The translations under genes and the position numbers were made by a program. Below are positions 50,456 to 62,204 of a DNA stretch of 64,000 nucleotides, one piece after another. Below the pieces are notes generated by a model that was not told the origin of the DNA, searched no databases, and saw only the letters and a program-made list of their open reading frames with translations. Source of the DNA: Paramecium sonneborni (lineage: Eukaryota; Ciliophora; Oligohymenophorea; Peniculida; Parameciidae); contig CAJJDN010000064.1 of assembly GCA_905182985.1 (NCBI GenBank), positions 454,883-518,882 of the forward strand, read 5' to 3'. Numbering within the stretch: the stretch's first letter is position 1; every line of letters begins with the position of its first letter.

Positions 50456-52243
50456 ATGTAGAACTTTAATAATGTAATTGATTATCTAAAGGGAGAAGTT
50501 TTAGATAGAGAAGAGGAATGGAAAAAAGAAAGACAAGAATATCAAGTAATTAATTTTTTTTTATAAAACAGACTGCGATAATTGAGTTAAAGGGATAATT
50601 AGAAGAATAAAGAAATCTGAACAAATAACTTATAGAAAGGTTAGAAAAATTGGAACAGTTTAAGGTTTCTTTGTAACCAATTGCAGATAATATAAAGCTG
50701 CAAACAAAAAAAAAATTTCATCACAGAGTTAAGAGTGATAATGGAACATTTTTAAAAAACGAGATGAACGAATAAAAGTTAGTGACTCAACCAAACATTG
50801 AGAAAATATTATAAAAGGATAAGAAACCACTTTTACAAAAGTAATGAATTTTATAATTTTAGCTTTCTTAAAGAGTTGAAAAGTGACGAACCTCAAGAAG
50901 ATTAAGTTTAAAATTAAATATAATTTCATTCTCCTATAAATTTGTAGTTACTTTAAAGTGCAAAAATAAATTAAATTTTGATAAATCAAAATACTTACAA
51001 TACATGCTCATCGAGACAAAAGCATCATCATTAAAGAAGCAATAGTAACGGAGCTTCAGAATTACTGAATTTTGCATTACAAAGAAAAAAGCAAACTTTA
51101 GAAACCAGTCAAAATGAAGTAAATAGCATGAGTATGACAGAGAGAGAAATAATAGTTGGAAAAGAAATCTTCTCAACAAAAGGATAATTAAGAAGTCATT
51201 TGGATGGAGTAAGATCAATATTATTTCAAAATAATTATATAGTCACAGGTTCTGAAGATTGTACAATAAAATTATGGAATCTAAATGATGTGTAATAAAT
51301 GAATGCTTAAACACATTTAGAGCCTGTTTAAACAATTAGATGTAATTAATTTATAAATGATAAATAGAGCATGATAGACCAATATTTACAATGACATCAT
51401 ACTTTAAGTCTCCTCAAATACATTTGTATTCTGCAGGAGTAGATGGAACTATCAGAACATATATTGTCACAACTAATCAATATTTTTCATGGCGTGCCCA
51501 TACAGATGTAATTTGGTCTTTGAAACATCATCCACATGATTAAAGATTATTATCTTCTTCTGCAGATGGATCTGTGAAAATGTGGAAATCACTTGGAGTT
51601 TGTTATCAACATGATTTAATAAAAAAAGGAAATTTAAATTTAGAGATGTTATAAAATCCTTTGGCCAATTTCACATTTAAAAAATCAATGACAGGATTGT
51701 CGATACCTACAGCAATTGAATGGATTTGTAAGGGCTTTAATGAAAGTATCATTTGTGGATACAGTGACACTTTAACATTTATTGTTTATGATGTGACTAC
51801 TGTTAAAGCTATTTAATAAATTAGATTTGATCTTGATAATTAGTTTAACACTTTTGCTTAACCAAATAGAATTCTATTCAATAATGAGCTTAAATATATA
51901 GTATCTGGTCATGATGATCATAAAATTCGATTTTTTGATTTGAATTCAAGCAAAGTTTGTAAGACTCTAATTGGACATACAGATGCTGTCACTGATTTAT
52001 GTTTATTCTCAAAGAATGTTTATCAATTGGCAAGTGTGAGTCATGATGGAAGTATGAGGACATGGGATATTCGTAAATTCTAATGTTTACATGAAATTCC
52101 AGTAATTTATTTATCAATCACTTTAGGCACACAAATAAAAGTATGACGAAGGTATATAAACTATTGCTAGCAATAATTAATATGTAGCAACAGGAGGAGC
52201 AGATGGAATAGTTAAAATATTTAACTATTAAGATGTCATATGA
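50456..52243 (+). CDS. Striatin-family WD40 protein
   Basis: ATG 50456 to TGA 52241-52243; introns include 50546-50571 (26 nt). The N-terminus FNNVIDYLKGEVLDREEEW followed by KKERQEYQTAIIELKGQLEE and LIERLEKLEQF matches the striatin caveolin-binding/coiled-coil start (a short aromatic helix, then a coiled coil). About 170 polar residues follow. The C-terminal WD40 propeller begins REHLDGVRSILF-like (here LRSHLDGVRSILFQNNYIVT) and contains GSEDCTIKLWNLND, SADGSVKMWKS, GHDDHKIRFFDLNS, SHDGSMRTWDIRKF and GGADGIVKIFNYQ. Striatins are regulatory B subunits of PP2A and the core of STRIPAK complexes, which in other protists affect ciliary and cortical organisation. No kinase or phosphatase subunit lies nearby. 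Confidence 0.85.
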
Positions 52244-52398
52244 CCTCAATAACTGTAAATGATATTTATCATTTTTTTTATTTTATCAGCTTTGATTTAT
52301 TTTAATTTGGATTTTTTCTTATTTTTATTAGAACAACATTTACAAGATTACATAATTAGTTAATATAATCTTGTATTTAATTAAAATAAAGAGTAAGA

Positions 52399-54086
52399 AT
52401 GGATTTATCAAATTTTAGAATTAGAACCTAAATTATTGCTTTGTTTATTATTATTGTCATCATTGTGTTGGCTATTGTAATAATCAGCAATATCACTTTA
52501 TTTAATTATATGAAAGATGCTTTTCTCTCTAATTCCATGAATGTATTAGTAAAAGAAACTAATAACTAATTAACAAGTCAACTTACTTTATATGATTAGA
52601 GATTGAAAACAATAATAAATTAGAGTATGTTTTTAGAAAATAATTGTTAGTTTTCAGAAAACAACGAATGTTCCAAAACATTTATTTATTTATTGATGTT
52701 AATGATAACATTATTCAAACTCAGACCCCCTTTTACTGTCCATCACATATATCGTAAGCAGAATCTAAATCTTTCTTTTGCCTTATGGCATATTAACATG
52801 ATTAATCTAACTATACTAAATTATCAACAACAATCAAAAAGTAATTTTAGGTCATTTCAATATTTCATGAAACAATATTGATGTTTGACACTTCTTCATT
52901 TATTGTTACTGGCATTGCTTATACATCAAATGATGAAATCCCTATTTTAGGCACTTGGCCAGCCTTAAATTCAACATTATCTTATAATGCACATCAACGT
53001 TCTTGGTATCTAAGCCATACTAAATAAATGGAAAATGGACATTAATATTTATATAGTGATTTATTCACAACAATTATAGGTTCTTACACTATTGCCATAT
53101 CATAGAATTTAACTGATAAAAATAATAATTATGCAGGAATTGTTTTTAATTTAATGGATTTTGGGGTCTTTAAAAAAAATTTCAATGCTGATTATATTTT
53201 AGCTAATAATAAGGGTTAAATTATTATAGGATAGTTCAATTATCCTGAAAATACCACTAAACCAATCTTCTTTTTTAATGAGACAATTACAGGTTTTAAT
53301 TAAGTTGATTGGGATTCAATTCAAATGATTATTAATCATCCTTACCAATAATAAGATGTTTAATCTCTAAACAATTGCTCCTAAGATGTATCAAACTACT
53401 TATGCAGATACAATTCTTTATACAAATAAGAAGTTCTTTTAATTGCTAAATAGCTTGAATATCCTCCATATCCTCCTCATATTGTAATAATGTAATTAAT
53501 TCTAATATTAAAAAGATTTAAAAATATGACTGAACTTTATCAATAAGTGGATAGACTCAATTAAGATATATATTATTTGTTTGGCCAAGAATTTATTAAA
53601 GATATTTAAATTTTGAGTTTAGTTGCTTTAGGGATTATTTTAATATTTTTAGTAATATTAAATTAAATAACTAAATCTTTAAACCTATTAATCAAATATT
53701 CTAAATTTTAGTAGAATAATCTTACCTATTTAAAAGAACAATAATAAATTCAACAATAAATTGAAGCCATAACTAATTTATATAATTTTAAACAAAACTT
53801 AAACATGATCAAACAATCTGAGAATGCATTAGATTAATTAACATTACAGTATTTTTGTAATCATCTTTTTTATGACATAGAATTGTTATCAATTTTTAAA
53901 GGTCAACAAGGTGAATATAAAAAATCTGAAGAATGTCTTTAATTAGAATCTACATAGTATCCAAAAACTAGATTCTACTTAAAGTTCATGAAACGTTACT
54001 ATTTGTATGATTATCAAGCTAGTATAGATGAAAAAACTGTTAATCAACTTATATATTATTTTTTAAATAAAAAATAGAAATATTGA
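52399..54086 (+). CDS. Membrane sensor with large extracellular Cache-like domain
   Basis: ATG 52399 to TGA 54084-54086. A first membrane helix (IIALFIIIVIIVLAIVIISN) is followed by ~330 extracellular residues. The phrases IYLFIDVNDNIIQTQTP, SSFIVTGIAYTSNDEIP, NAHQRSWYLSH and NNYAGIVFNLMDFGVF resemble double-Cache sensor domains. A second helix (ILSLVALGIILIFLVIL) leads to a cytosolic part with coiled coil and a helical domain (DQLTLQYFCNHLFYDIELLS, YKKSEECLQLESTQYPKTRF) that looks like a TPR-type repeat. A 26-nt intron near 52627 is required to restore the extracellular frame. The layout is that of a large ciliate receptor family; ligand and output are unknown. The next gene starts 17 bp after the stop. 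Confidence 0.7.
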
Positions 54087-54103
54087 TTATTTTAGTTATT
54101 TCA

Positions 54104-54955
54104 ATGGGTAATTTAGAAAATGGTTGTCTTTCTCGATCTTAATAAATAACTAACATTCACAACAAGGAGAGACCTTCTTAATTGAAAAGATAATATGTAT
54201 CAGAAAAAATTAGAAATTCGTTTCTCTACCCAATTCCTTTAAAAGAAACATAAATGTTTGCAAAAAAAATAGGAATTTAAAATTACAATCCATATAGTAA
54301 ATCAATTACAAAACAAATAATTGAAGTCTCAAATCTTAATTAAAACTTAGAATTAAGTTTATGTCGATTTCTATTGGTAAGTTTATAATCTAATCTAAAT
54401 TAAATAAATGAGATCTTAATATCAAACTAATAATTCAGATAAAGTATAAGACCAATTGAAAATGAACTTTTAAGAGAAGCAATAAAAATTGTAGGAGTTG
54501 ATTTTTAAATGGGATTAGTATTGAGTATAAAATTAGATAAAATCAATATTGAATATGTTTAGCAATACCTGCTATTTTTTTTCGAATATCTATTTTATGA
54601 GATTGCCAAAAATAATAAATTAAATAATCACATTATTGTCATTTATGATTTACAGTAGGAAGCAGTAAATTAAATATTTCTTAACTTCTTAATAAATTTG
54701 ACATATAAGCATTATTTCCTGAATATAAGAAAAGTGATTCTTGTAAATTTAAATATTGAAAAAATTTCATCCGAAGTAATAGGAATGCTCAATTCAAGCT
54801 AATACTCATATTTATTATTGCCTTTAGCTGATATAGTTTATTTAGCTAGACATGTTAAAAAATCCGAGCTATAAAATGAGTATGGAGGGGTTTTTGTAAG
54901 GTAAAGAAATCCTATACCTTTAACGATAAGTGAGGCGATAAAATACAAATTATGA
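54104..54955 (+). CDS. Possible N-acylated protein, CRAL-TRIO-like fold suspected
   Basis: Intronless frame of 283 residues from ATG 54104 to TGA 54953-54955. It begins MGNLENGCLS, so Gly2 and Cys8 may be acylated and hold the protein at a membrane. The first 110 residues are polar. The second half alternates helices and strands: LREAIKIVGVDFQMGLVLSI, YLFYEIAKNNKLNNHIIVIY followed by DLQQEA, FLNIRKVILVNLNIEKISSE. The order (helix, buried strand IIVIYDL, helix, strand KVILVNLN) recalls a CRAL-TRIO/Sec14 lipid-binding lobe, but no diagnostic residue is seen. It lies 17 bp after the membrane sensor gene and could share its regulation. Confidence 0.65.
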
Positions 54956-55759
54956 ATTTTGTTTTAAATTTTAAATATATATAATCTGACTTTTCAATAT
55001 GTTTTAGCTAAAAATATCAAATATTTTTCAAACGTTATTTAAAAATAAAATATCTTAATAAGTTTGAACTCTTTGTTTTTATCTAAATTTTCCATAATCA
55101 TAGAATTTTTCAATAAGTGTTTAATTTTATAAAAAATATGATTAAAAACTTCTTTAAACTATGTAACGATAAATTCTAATTAGGTTAGAAAATATTTAAA
55201 ATTATAATGTAGAATCAGCATTGAGTTTTCTATTACAGATATCTGAGGTAATATATTGCCTTTTATTAAATGATTACTGTATCTCGTATTTTAATGTTTA
55301 TCTAGTTTGATACCCCAAAAGATATTAATTATAGAATCAATTGACATATTCAACACTGCGAATTATTTTCCTAAAACTGATGATAAATTAACAAATTAAT
55401 TAATTTTCAATTAAATTTTAAAAAATGGATTTGTAAAATTATATATTCATGAATTAAATATTCTAATTTTAAAAATGCAGACCTCATTTTGTTGATTTTT
55501 ATTATGCATCTTAAGCATCCGCTATAATTATATTAGAATTGGAAATAGACTCATTATTTAGGACTTATGGACTGGCTTTAGAATAAGAAAGGGGGAAATT
55601 CTTTCTGTTGTATTTTTTATATGGATCAATAAATCATTAATATCAATTATATTAGTCTTCATTTATTATCTCGATTTACATTCCTAAGTAGAATCTGTTA
55701 AATTAAAAGATTATTTTTAACATAATTTATTTATTTAATTTATATTATTTATATAATTT
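54956..55759. other. Mostly non-coding; a degenerate cyclin-like frame near the end
   Basis: Two short protein-like stretches occur on the plus strand. MITVSRILMFIQFDTPKDIN starts at 55270 but stops at TGA soon after. A second frame, open from about 55310 to TGA 55761-55763, contains RPHFVDFYYASQASAIIILE and EIDSLFRTYGLALEQERGKF; the A-S-A-I-I-I-L-E helix resembles the second cyclin box. No intron joins them cleanly. It may be a decayed cyclin or chance; I do not call a gene. Confidence 0.25.
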
Positions 55760-57368
55760 ATGATTTATCCAAAAAATAAACTATAATCAGCAGGGTAAGC
55801 TACTTTGTCTCGTAAGAATTATACATCAGAACAAAGAGAAGAAATTAAAAGACAAATCGCTGATAGATTATCAAAGAAGTATGGTTTAGATTTGACAGAA
55901 TAAATCAATGCGAAAGTAAATAGCTATCTTAATCAAAATTAAACTATAACTGCTGAAGGGTATTTGAGATTTTAATATATGTAGGATATAAAATTTAGAA
56001 TAAGAAATCAGTCGTTAAAAGGCATTACCTTAATTATAATAATAACAATCAACAAATCAAGTCAAGTAAAAAGATGAAGATGATTAAAAATCAGTTGTTT
56101 CAAAAATGTCAGGGGCATCAAACTTTGATATGGTTGATTAATATACACATAAAACTGAAAAAAATACGGAAGAAAAGAAGAGTTAAAAGATGACAGGTTT
56201 ACACACAAAGAAAATTGAAAATGACTTGGCATTTCTTAATGAAGAAAATTAATGGGGGGCTATTTATAAATATAATAAATATCTTTATGATAAGGAAACT
56301 GATATTAAAAAGTAAAGAGAAGTGGAAAGAAAGAAGAAAATAAAAGAAGAACTAGATTAATAAGTTATTGAAAAATAATCAAAAAAAGTATTAAGTAAAA
56401 AGGAAGAAAATGCATTCTATGAAAATTAGATGTATTAATGTGCACTGTTTGATTAGAAAGAATAGGAAAAAGCAGATAGAGTAAGTTTAATTACCATAAT
56501 TAGGCTAAATACATTAAAATGATTGAGAAATAAGCAAGAGATTAGCAGGTTAAAGAAATCAAGAAAAATAGAAGAATAGAAGATAAATAAGAAAAGGCAT
56601 TAGATAGTTACATGATCCATAAAGTAAGAGAAGAACTAGATGATGAATAAAAGTTTTTATAGTTCAAAAAAGAACACCAATATTAGGTTATGCAAAAGCT
56701 GATGGCAGAAAATGAGGAAAAGAAAAGATTATAGGAAAAGGAAAAAGAAGATGAAAGGTAAGAGAACATAAGATTGATGGATGCTTATTGCAAATTACTA
56801 GATAAATAAGAAGAGGAAAGATAAAAAGCAATAAAGGAGAGAGATGAAAAGATAAAACAATATCAGGAAAAGGCTATGGAGATGTAAGAGAAGGAACTAG
56901 AAAGTATGAAAAATATATTAAATAATTAGAAAAAATTGGTCAACTAGAAAAGAGGGCAGACAAATATGAATAAAGAAAGGAGAGAAGAATACAAGAACTA
57001 GAAAAGGAAGCTGAGAAAAAGAAATGGGATACTAAGTTGAAAACACGGGAGTACTTGAATAAATAGATGGAAGAGAAAGAAGTATAGAAATAAAGAGAAA
57101 AATTAAAGGATCAAGAATAAGTAAGAGAAATTTAATTGATTAGGCTACTTTGTGGAAAGAAGACACTACCAATTATTTTCAATTTGAAAAAGAAAGAGAT
57201 GTTGAGAAAAAGAAAATTTATAAGGAATATTAAGATACATTGCTAGAATAGATGAAAGAAAAATCTCAAGCCAAAAAAGGCATAATTGATGAAATGCTTA
57301 GACATGAATAAATGCTCAGTAAGAATACGTTGTCAGAATTGGATCAGATGAAACAAACAGTGCAATGA
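55760..57368 (+). CDS. TPH-domain coiled-coil protein, probable axonemal (CFAP-type)
   Basis: ATG 55760 to TGA 57366-57368; four introns (25, 23, 26, 23 nt); about 500 residues. The N-terminus (LSRKNYTSEQREEIKRQIAD, RLSKKYGLDLTEQINAKV) is helical. From residue ~170 on it is one long, charged helix rich in Glu, Lys, Gln and Arg with the KEIKKNRRIEDKQEKALDSY, QENIRLMDAYCKLLDKQEEE and KEKSQAKKGIIDEMLRHE phrases of the trichohyalin-plectin-homology (TPH) family. TPH proteins in ciliated cells are mostly microtubule inner or associated proteins of the doublets (for example CFAP45, CFAP53, CFAP210, MNS1). Which member it is cannot be settled by eye. Confidence 0.75.
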
Positions 57369-57495
57369 ATTATTTCATATATAATATAATTATTATTTTC
57401 TTGTTTTTTTGAATAGAGAGAGAAAGAATGATAAAAATAAGTTTATAGGGTAGAGAATAGATAATAGCATATTGAATGTTATTATCAGTTTGAAT

Positions 57496-58113
57496 TCATT
57501 CAATCTGAAATTAAACTCTTCTTTGCCCTACATCAAATGTTGTGTCTTGTTTTCTAAATTTGCTGTATTTTAATTCTTATTTCAATATACTTTTAACAGA
57601 TTTTTCATCTGCCTATTTGCTTCTCTGACTATCCAACATTCCATCATCTTCAATTGGAGAATGTTCTCTGCTGCTAGCTTTTTGTTCAAAAGTTTATAAT
57701 TTTTTGAGACGATTGCTATCTAAGGATTTTAATTTATTTGTAGCTTCAAAATTGCAAACAGGGGAATCATTCTTTTTTTTTCCAATTGAACATTGCGATT
57801 TAAAAGGAGTATCATGCTTATCTAATTACCCAATTAACTATATTTCTTTTTATGAATGAGACTGATGTTACTCAGACTTTCTACTCTACTAAGATTTAAG
57901 ATCAGCAAATCCTGGTGTTCCTGGTTCATCTGGGCTGCTTTTTCGAGATGATAATTTAAGTTTGGGTAAGGGATTTCTATAATTAATATGATTAACAAAT
58001 ACTAAATACTCTTATTATGTTCCAGACTATTTCATGGCAACATCCTATTTAATTAATAATTCAGAGTCTTTTTCTTCTAAATACTATTTGGTGCAACACT
58101 AAGCAGCTCCCAT
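57496..58113 (-). CDS. Possible N-acylated, disordered protein, unknown
   Basis: Intronless frame of 205 residues, ATG 58113-58111 to TGA 57498-57496. It begins MGAAQCCTKQYLEE, a strong candidate for N-myristoylation at Gly2 and palmitoylation at Cys6 and Cys7. The rest is Ser-, Lys- and Gln-rich with possible phosphosites (LSSRKSSPDEPGTPG, SREHSPIEDDGMLDSQRS) and no domain. Probably a membrane-bound regulatory or cortical protein. A GT...AG pair near codon 46 exists, but splicing it would break the frame, so I leave it unspliced. Confidence 0.65.
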
Positions 58114-58211
58114 ATAATTGTGATGGTAATTACTAAAATAATTATAACAAGTATTTTTATATTAAAAAAACAGATTGTATAATTTGATATGAATATACAA
58201 TGAAAATACAC

Positions 58212-59719
58212 TCATAATTCTTCAACTCTATCTAAATCGACCCAAGGATGAGATGTGTTTTCTTTTAGGAAGGAAATGAATCCAGCTTCATCTCTTCCTC
58301 CAGAATAAGAAATAACTTAATCTTTCTATCCATTCTTCCAGAATTTTAAAGTTGGGAAGGATTCGATAGAAACACCTTCAACCTATATAATATTTAAATA
58401 TTTATTTCACTTCGTTTGCAGTAGCATCGCATTTGGCAATGATAATATTTGGATTGACTTATAATTTCTTAGCTAATGTTTCATAAATTGGAGCTAATTA
58501 TTTGCAATGACCACACCAAGGAGCATAAAATTCAACCAAAACATCTTTATCATTATTAATGACTAAATCTTTGAAGTTCTTTCCAACAACAATTTTAACA
58601 GGTTCATCATTACTTGATGGAATCTCTTCAGACTTCATATATCTTCCCAAATTGCCATCAAAGAAATTTGTTAAAAAGGTTCTTAGCGTATCAACGGTGA
58701 TACTTTCTTCAAATCTATATTTAGCATTTCCTCCTAATTAATCAAAAATCATAATATTTGGAACATTGACAGTACTAGCTCCAACATATTCAGCTAATCT
58801 ATGGAATAATCCTGAACCATCATTTGGTTTAGAAAAGGAGAATTTAATTCTATCTTTAAATGCACCAGCTACTTAAGCAAAAACATCATAAGCTGCAGCA
58901 CCGGCATCAGAATCATCTGTGAATAAAAGTACAGCATTATTTCTTTATTAGAAAATAATGTTAATTGCTTTATCATTGAATGGTAATAAAACTGGATTTC
59001 CATGAGCATTTATAAATTATTCTAGAGTTTCATTTGTGATTGCACCATCTAAATCATTTCTTTTTTCATCAAATGATTTGAAAAGAACAATCTTTCCTTA
59101 AACATTATATTTTTCTGTAGCTTCAGCATTTACAATATGTGCAAATGTAACTTTGTCATTAGATTATGCTACTGCTTTGAATGTCTAGAAATCATTATCA
59201 TCTTCTGAATTTCCAAAGAATACAATTATTGGAGATGATGATACTCTTTCCAAGAATTTCTCCAAATCTTAAACTGAGTTTAATTCATTTGATGGAGGAC
59301 CTGATTTTTTATTGATCCAAGCTACAATATCAGTTTATGTTCTTCCTCCTTCATAGTCTATTGCTTAACCATTAATAAAGAATTTTAATGTTGGATATCC
59401 TTAAATGCTGAATTTTTCAGCAATTGATGATTCAGCTGTGGCATCAACTTTTGCTAATGGCACATAGTTATCACCTCCTTACTTTTTCAATTCGGCTGCT
59501 GCTGCAGAATATTCAGGTGCTAATTTCTTACTAACATATTAAATATATAAGCCTATACCAATGTCCACACCAGGGTGCATAAAATTCAACCAAAATAAAT
59601 TTGAATGCGTCAATTGCTTCTTAAAAAGTATCTGTTGTCAAAACTAACACATTCTCTTCTTCTTAAAATGCGCCCGACGATGTTGCCAAGAGTAAGCTGA
59701 TGAATATAAGTGCTTTCAT
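58212..59719 (-). CDS. Protein disulfide isomerase
   Basis: Start ATG 59719-59717, stop TGA 58214-58212, two introns of 28 nt; about 483 residues. Signal peptide [17 protein letters not shown]. Thioredoxin domain a contains [20 protein letters not shown]; the first intron falls between the codons' bases inside CGHC, so the second Cys is formed only after splicing. The b and b' domains follow ([34 protein letters not shown]). Domain a' contains [20 protein letters not shown] and [12 protein letters not shown]. The C-terminus is VEEL, a variant of the KDEL/HDEL retrieval signal. The a-b-b'-a' order and length match classical PDI, which makes and rearranges disulfides in the ER lumen. Confidence 0.93.
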
Positions 59720-59920
59720 AAATATGGGAATCTTTTTTTAATTTAAAAATTTATCAATGACTTAATTCAAATACAACGATTTAAGCAAAATTATTGAATT
59801 ATTTGTTTCAATATTATTGATTCTTACAATTATAAACAATATTTATTTTTTTTTTAAATTGTTACCATTTTTTTAAATCAATACCCCTCTTCTTCGTTTA
59901 TTTAATTTATCATAAATTTA
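59720..59920. other. Promoter region of the PDI gene, nothing else seen
   Basis: About 200 bp of AT-rich sequence upstream of PDI on the minus strand. Confidence 0.4.
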
Positions 59921-61400
59921 AGAATGCATTTTTAAATATAAATTATCCTTGTCTCATTAAAGATATCATACCTTTACAAGAGTTAGAATAATGCAAATAA
60001 GAAATAAAGGATCAATTTATTAGATATTAGATAATTTAATGTAAGTATTATTTCATGCCTTTTCTAATTATCCTGCTTTTCATAAGATAAACGACCGAAT
60101 TAAATTAAGGGTTAAATATAGGAAGTTTTGGAGTAAATAAAGTTTGAAGGGGATAAATGAGATAAGTAATACAATTTTAATAAATTATATTTTATATTAT
60201 CCTTAAAGGTTATGTTATTGTATAATTGTATATAGGAAAAATGTTGATTCGAATTATGAACAGAACTCAATAATGTCAGAATAAATTTTTATGGATCAAA
60301 ATGTAAAATAAGAAGGAAACCTTTGGTGAAATAGCTCTCTCCTTAAATAAACCTTGATTTGCTACAATTCAAGCTAATCTTCTTAAGTTATTCTTTGTAG
60401 TCCCAGGACAATTATGCAAAAACGACGAATTTAATAGATTGATCATAGCTTACTTGATGTAAAAAGAATTAAATTTGAAGACAAATGCTTTAGCTACTAT
60501 ATTTCCAAAATTATCTTAAAATCTTTAATCCGTTTAGCTTATCTGTTTTAAATTTAATCTTTCCAAAAAATCATTGCCTTTATAAATAAGGAGAATTTCT
60601 AGTGAGTTTTATATTCTTTCAGATGGTGAAGTTATACTTGAGTAGATATGCAAAAATTCGACTTAAATTTTTGGGCCAATCCTCATTTTAACTCCTGTAG
60701 TCTTTTATGGAGTATAAAATTTATTAAAAAATTAACCTTATGATAATTCAGCTATTTGTATAACTTAAAAGGTCACATTTTATAAATTTACTTATTAATC
60801 TTTTTTATAACTTGGAGATCATTATAGTAAATAAGCTTTATTTTCAGCTGAAAGAACTTGTAGAAGAGCACCTAAAATTCAAACTCTATAATTAATTTAC
60901 AAGTAAGCAATTCTATTTCTGATGTATTGAGATTAGCACAATGGAACAAGATGAATAGAACAAATAAAATCCTTAAAAATAAAGAACAATTAAATCGAGT
61001 GGAAAACATTAAGGGAAATTTCGAAAACCTATAACTCATATTATTTAAAATTAAATAACTTTTAGCAATCCAGTTTTTTCTGATTTAGATGCTGAAAAGT
61101 TTAAATAGATAAAAAGATTTAAATTTAGCATATCAAATAAGCTGATCTTAAAAAGTAATATATTACATATAATTTTTAGGTAGAATCTGTAATTTGCAAT
61201 TAAGAACTACTTTAAACATAATTTGCAATTAAGAACTACTTTAAACATTGAAATCCCTTCTATGTTAGACTCAATAAAAAAAGGAAAATGCAAAATGCTT
61301 AAGTTTTTGCATCAGTAAAAGAAAACATAGCAAATTAAAAATCCATGTATTCCTATCCAGCAGCTACACAAATCACATTTAAAGAAAAGTAGATTTTGAA
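59921..61400 (+). pseudogene. Decayed cyclic-nucleotide-binding domain gene
   Basis: Pieces of a cNMP-binding protein lie in order. An N-terminal helix KNAFLNINYPCLIKDIIPLQ starts at 59921. The beta-roll entry reads G-D-K-stop-D-K at 60149-60166 (GDKGD expected). Next come FYIILKGYVIV near 60190 and the phosphate cassette FGEIALSLNKP-stop-FATIQA, where the TGA 60355-60357 sits where the cassette needs Arg (PRAAT in the family). A second, weaker domain follows (SSEFYILSDGEVILEQI, FLQLGDHYSKQALFSAERTC). Frame changes are also present further down. No intron of usual type removes both TGAs. I therefore call it a pseudogene, probably of a PKA-R/ciliate cNMP-binding family. The part from 60666 on falls in direct repeat 5 and recurs at 62205-62940. 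Confidence 0.65.
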
Positions 61401-62054
61401 TTTCTATTGTAATATAATCATAACAAAGATATTCTTAATTCATAAAGATGATTTGATATTTTGATTAAATTGTCTATATAGTGCAGAGTTTTTTTATCTT
61501 GAAGTATTGTATTTTTTTTTTATTATCTTTCTGTTAATCTTTGTTATTCTAGATTTAGTGATATTTCTTTAACAATTTTTTATTGAGTACACTTTTCACT
61601 TCGAATTCTACCCTTATTCAATGACTTATTTTTTATTACACTTATAATTGTCTAAGATTAATCGTTTAATTTAGATTAAACTAGTCTCAACTTTTTCTAT
61701 TTTGAGTAGATAATCTTAAAAGTTTTATCTGATTTCTTATCAGTTAGAATCTCCTTCCTCTGTAAGATTTGATCAAAAATTTTATACAGGCAACATAGGT
61801 ACTTTTCAATCTAATGATTTAATTATATAATTTTCATTTAGTTATTTATTTCATTCTATATTTTGAAAGATCCAAGCTTTGCATAAGGTCATATGATTTA
61901 AAATGTGTTGATTTTACATCTACAACATTCAAATCCTCATTTTCACTGTGTTTTGTCTTTATCAAAACTTAAATGCATAAGATATTTTTGACTCACAATA
62001 TAAAATTTAATATAAAAGAAATAGAAATTCAATAATATTTATTTTAAAATAGAA
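61401..62054. other. Non-coding with minus-strand coding relics
   Basis: On the minus strand short protein-like stretches occur (HSENEDLNVVDVKSTHFKSY; QNFQDYLLKIEKVETSLIQI), but they are in different frames and broken by TGA. No start, no intron solution. Probably remains of an old gene. The same sequence recurs at 62940-63593. Confidence 0.3.
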
Positions 62055-62203
62055 ATGGAATGTAAAAAAGATTTGTACGATTTGTTAGCCTCTTCAAAAG
62101 ATGTGGACTAATCAATATATAAGATGACAATTGAGATGTTGACAAAAGAAAACATTTCAGATTGTTTAAAATTTCTATCAGATGATGAAAATCTAATACT
62201 TTG
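62055..62203 (+). pseudogene. First 49 codons of the last gene, cut by the gap (assembly copy)
   Basis: Same sequence as 63594-63742. It breaks at the n and is continued only in copy B. Confidence 0.75.
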
Positions 62204-62204
62204 N
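62204..62204. other. Assembly gap, single n
   Basis: One ambiguous base between the two copies of direct repeat 5. Confidence 0.95.

Larger units (their letters stand above)
60666..62203. repeat. Direct repeat 5, copy A (1538 bp)
   Basis: Recurs at 62205-63742 (offset 1539), apparently identical, separated by one n. Contains the end of the cyclic-nucleotide-binding relic, the region 61401-62054 and the start of the last gene. Confidence 0.92.

Noticed and set aside
52693..52881. Separate 62-residue gene
   Set aside because: Wrong-frame reading inside the extracellular domain of the membrane sensor; the correct frame appears after removing a 26-nt intron upstream.
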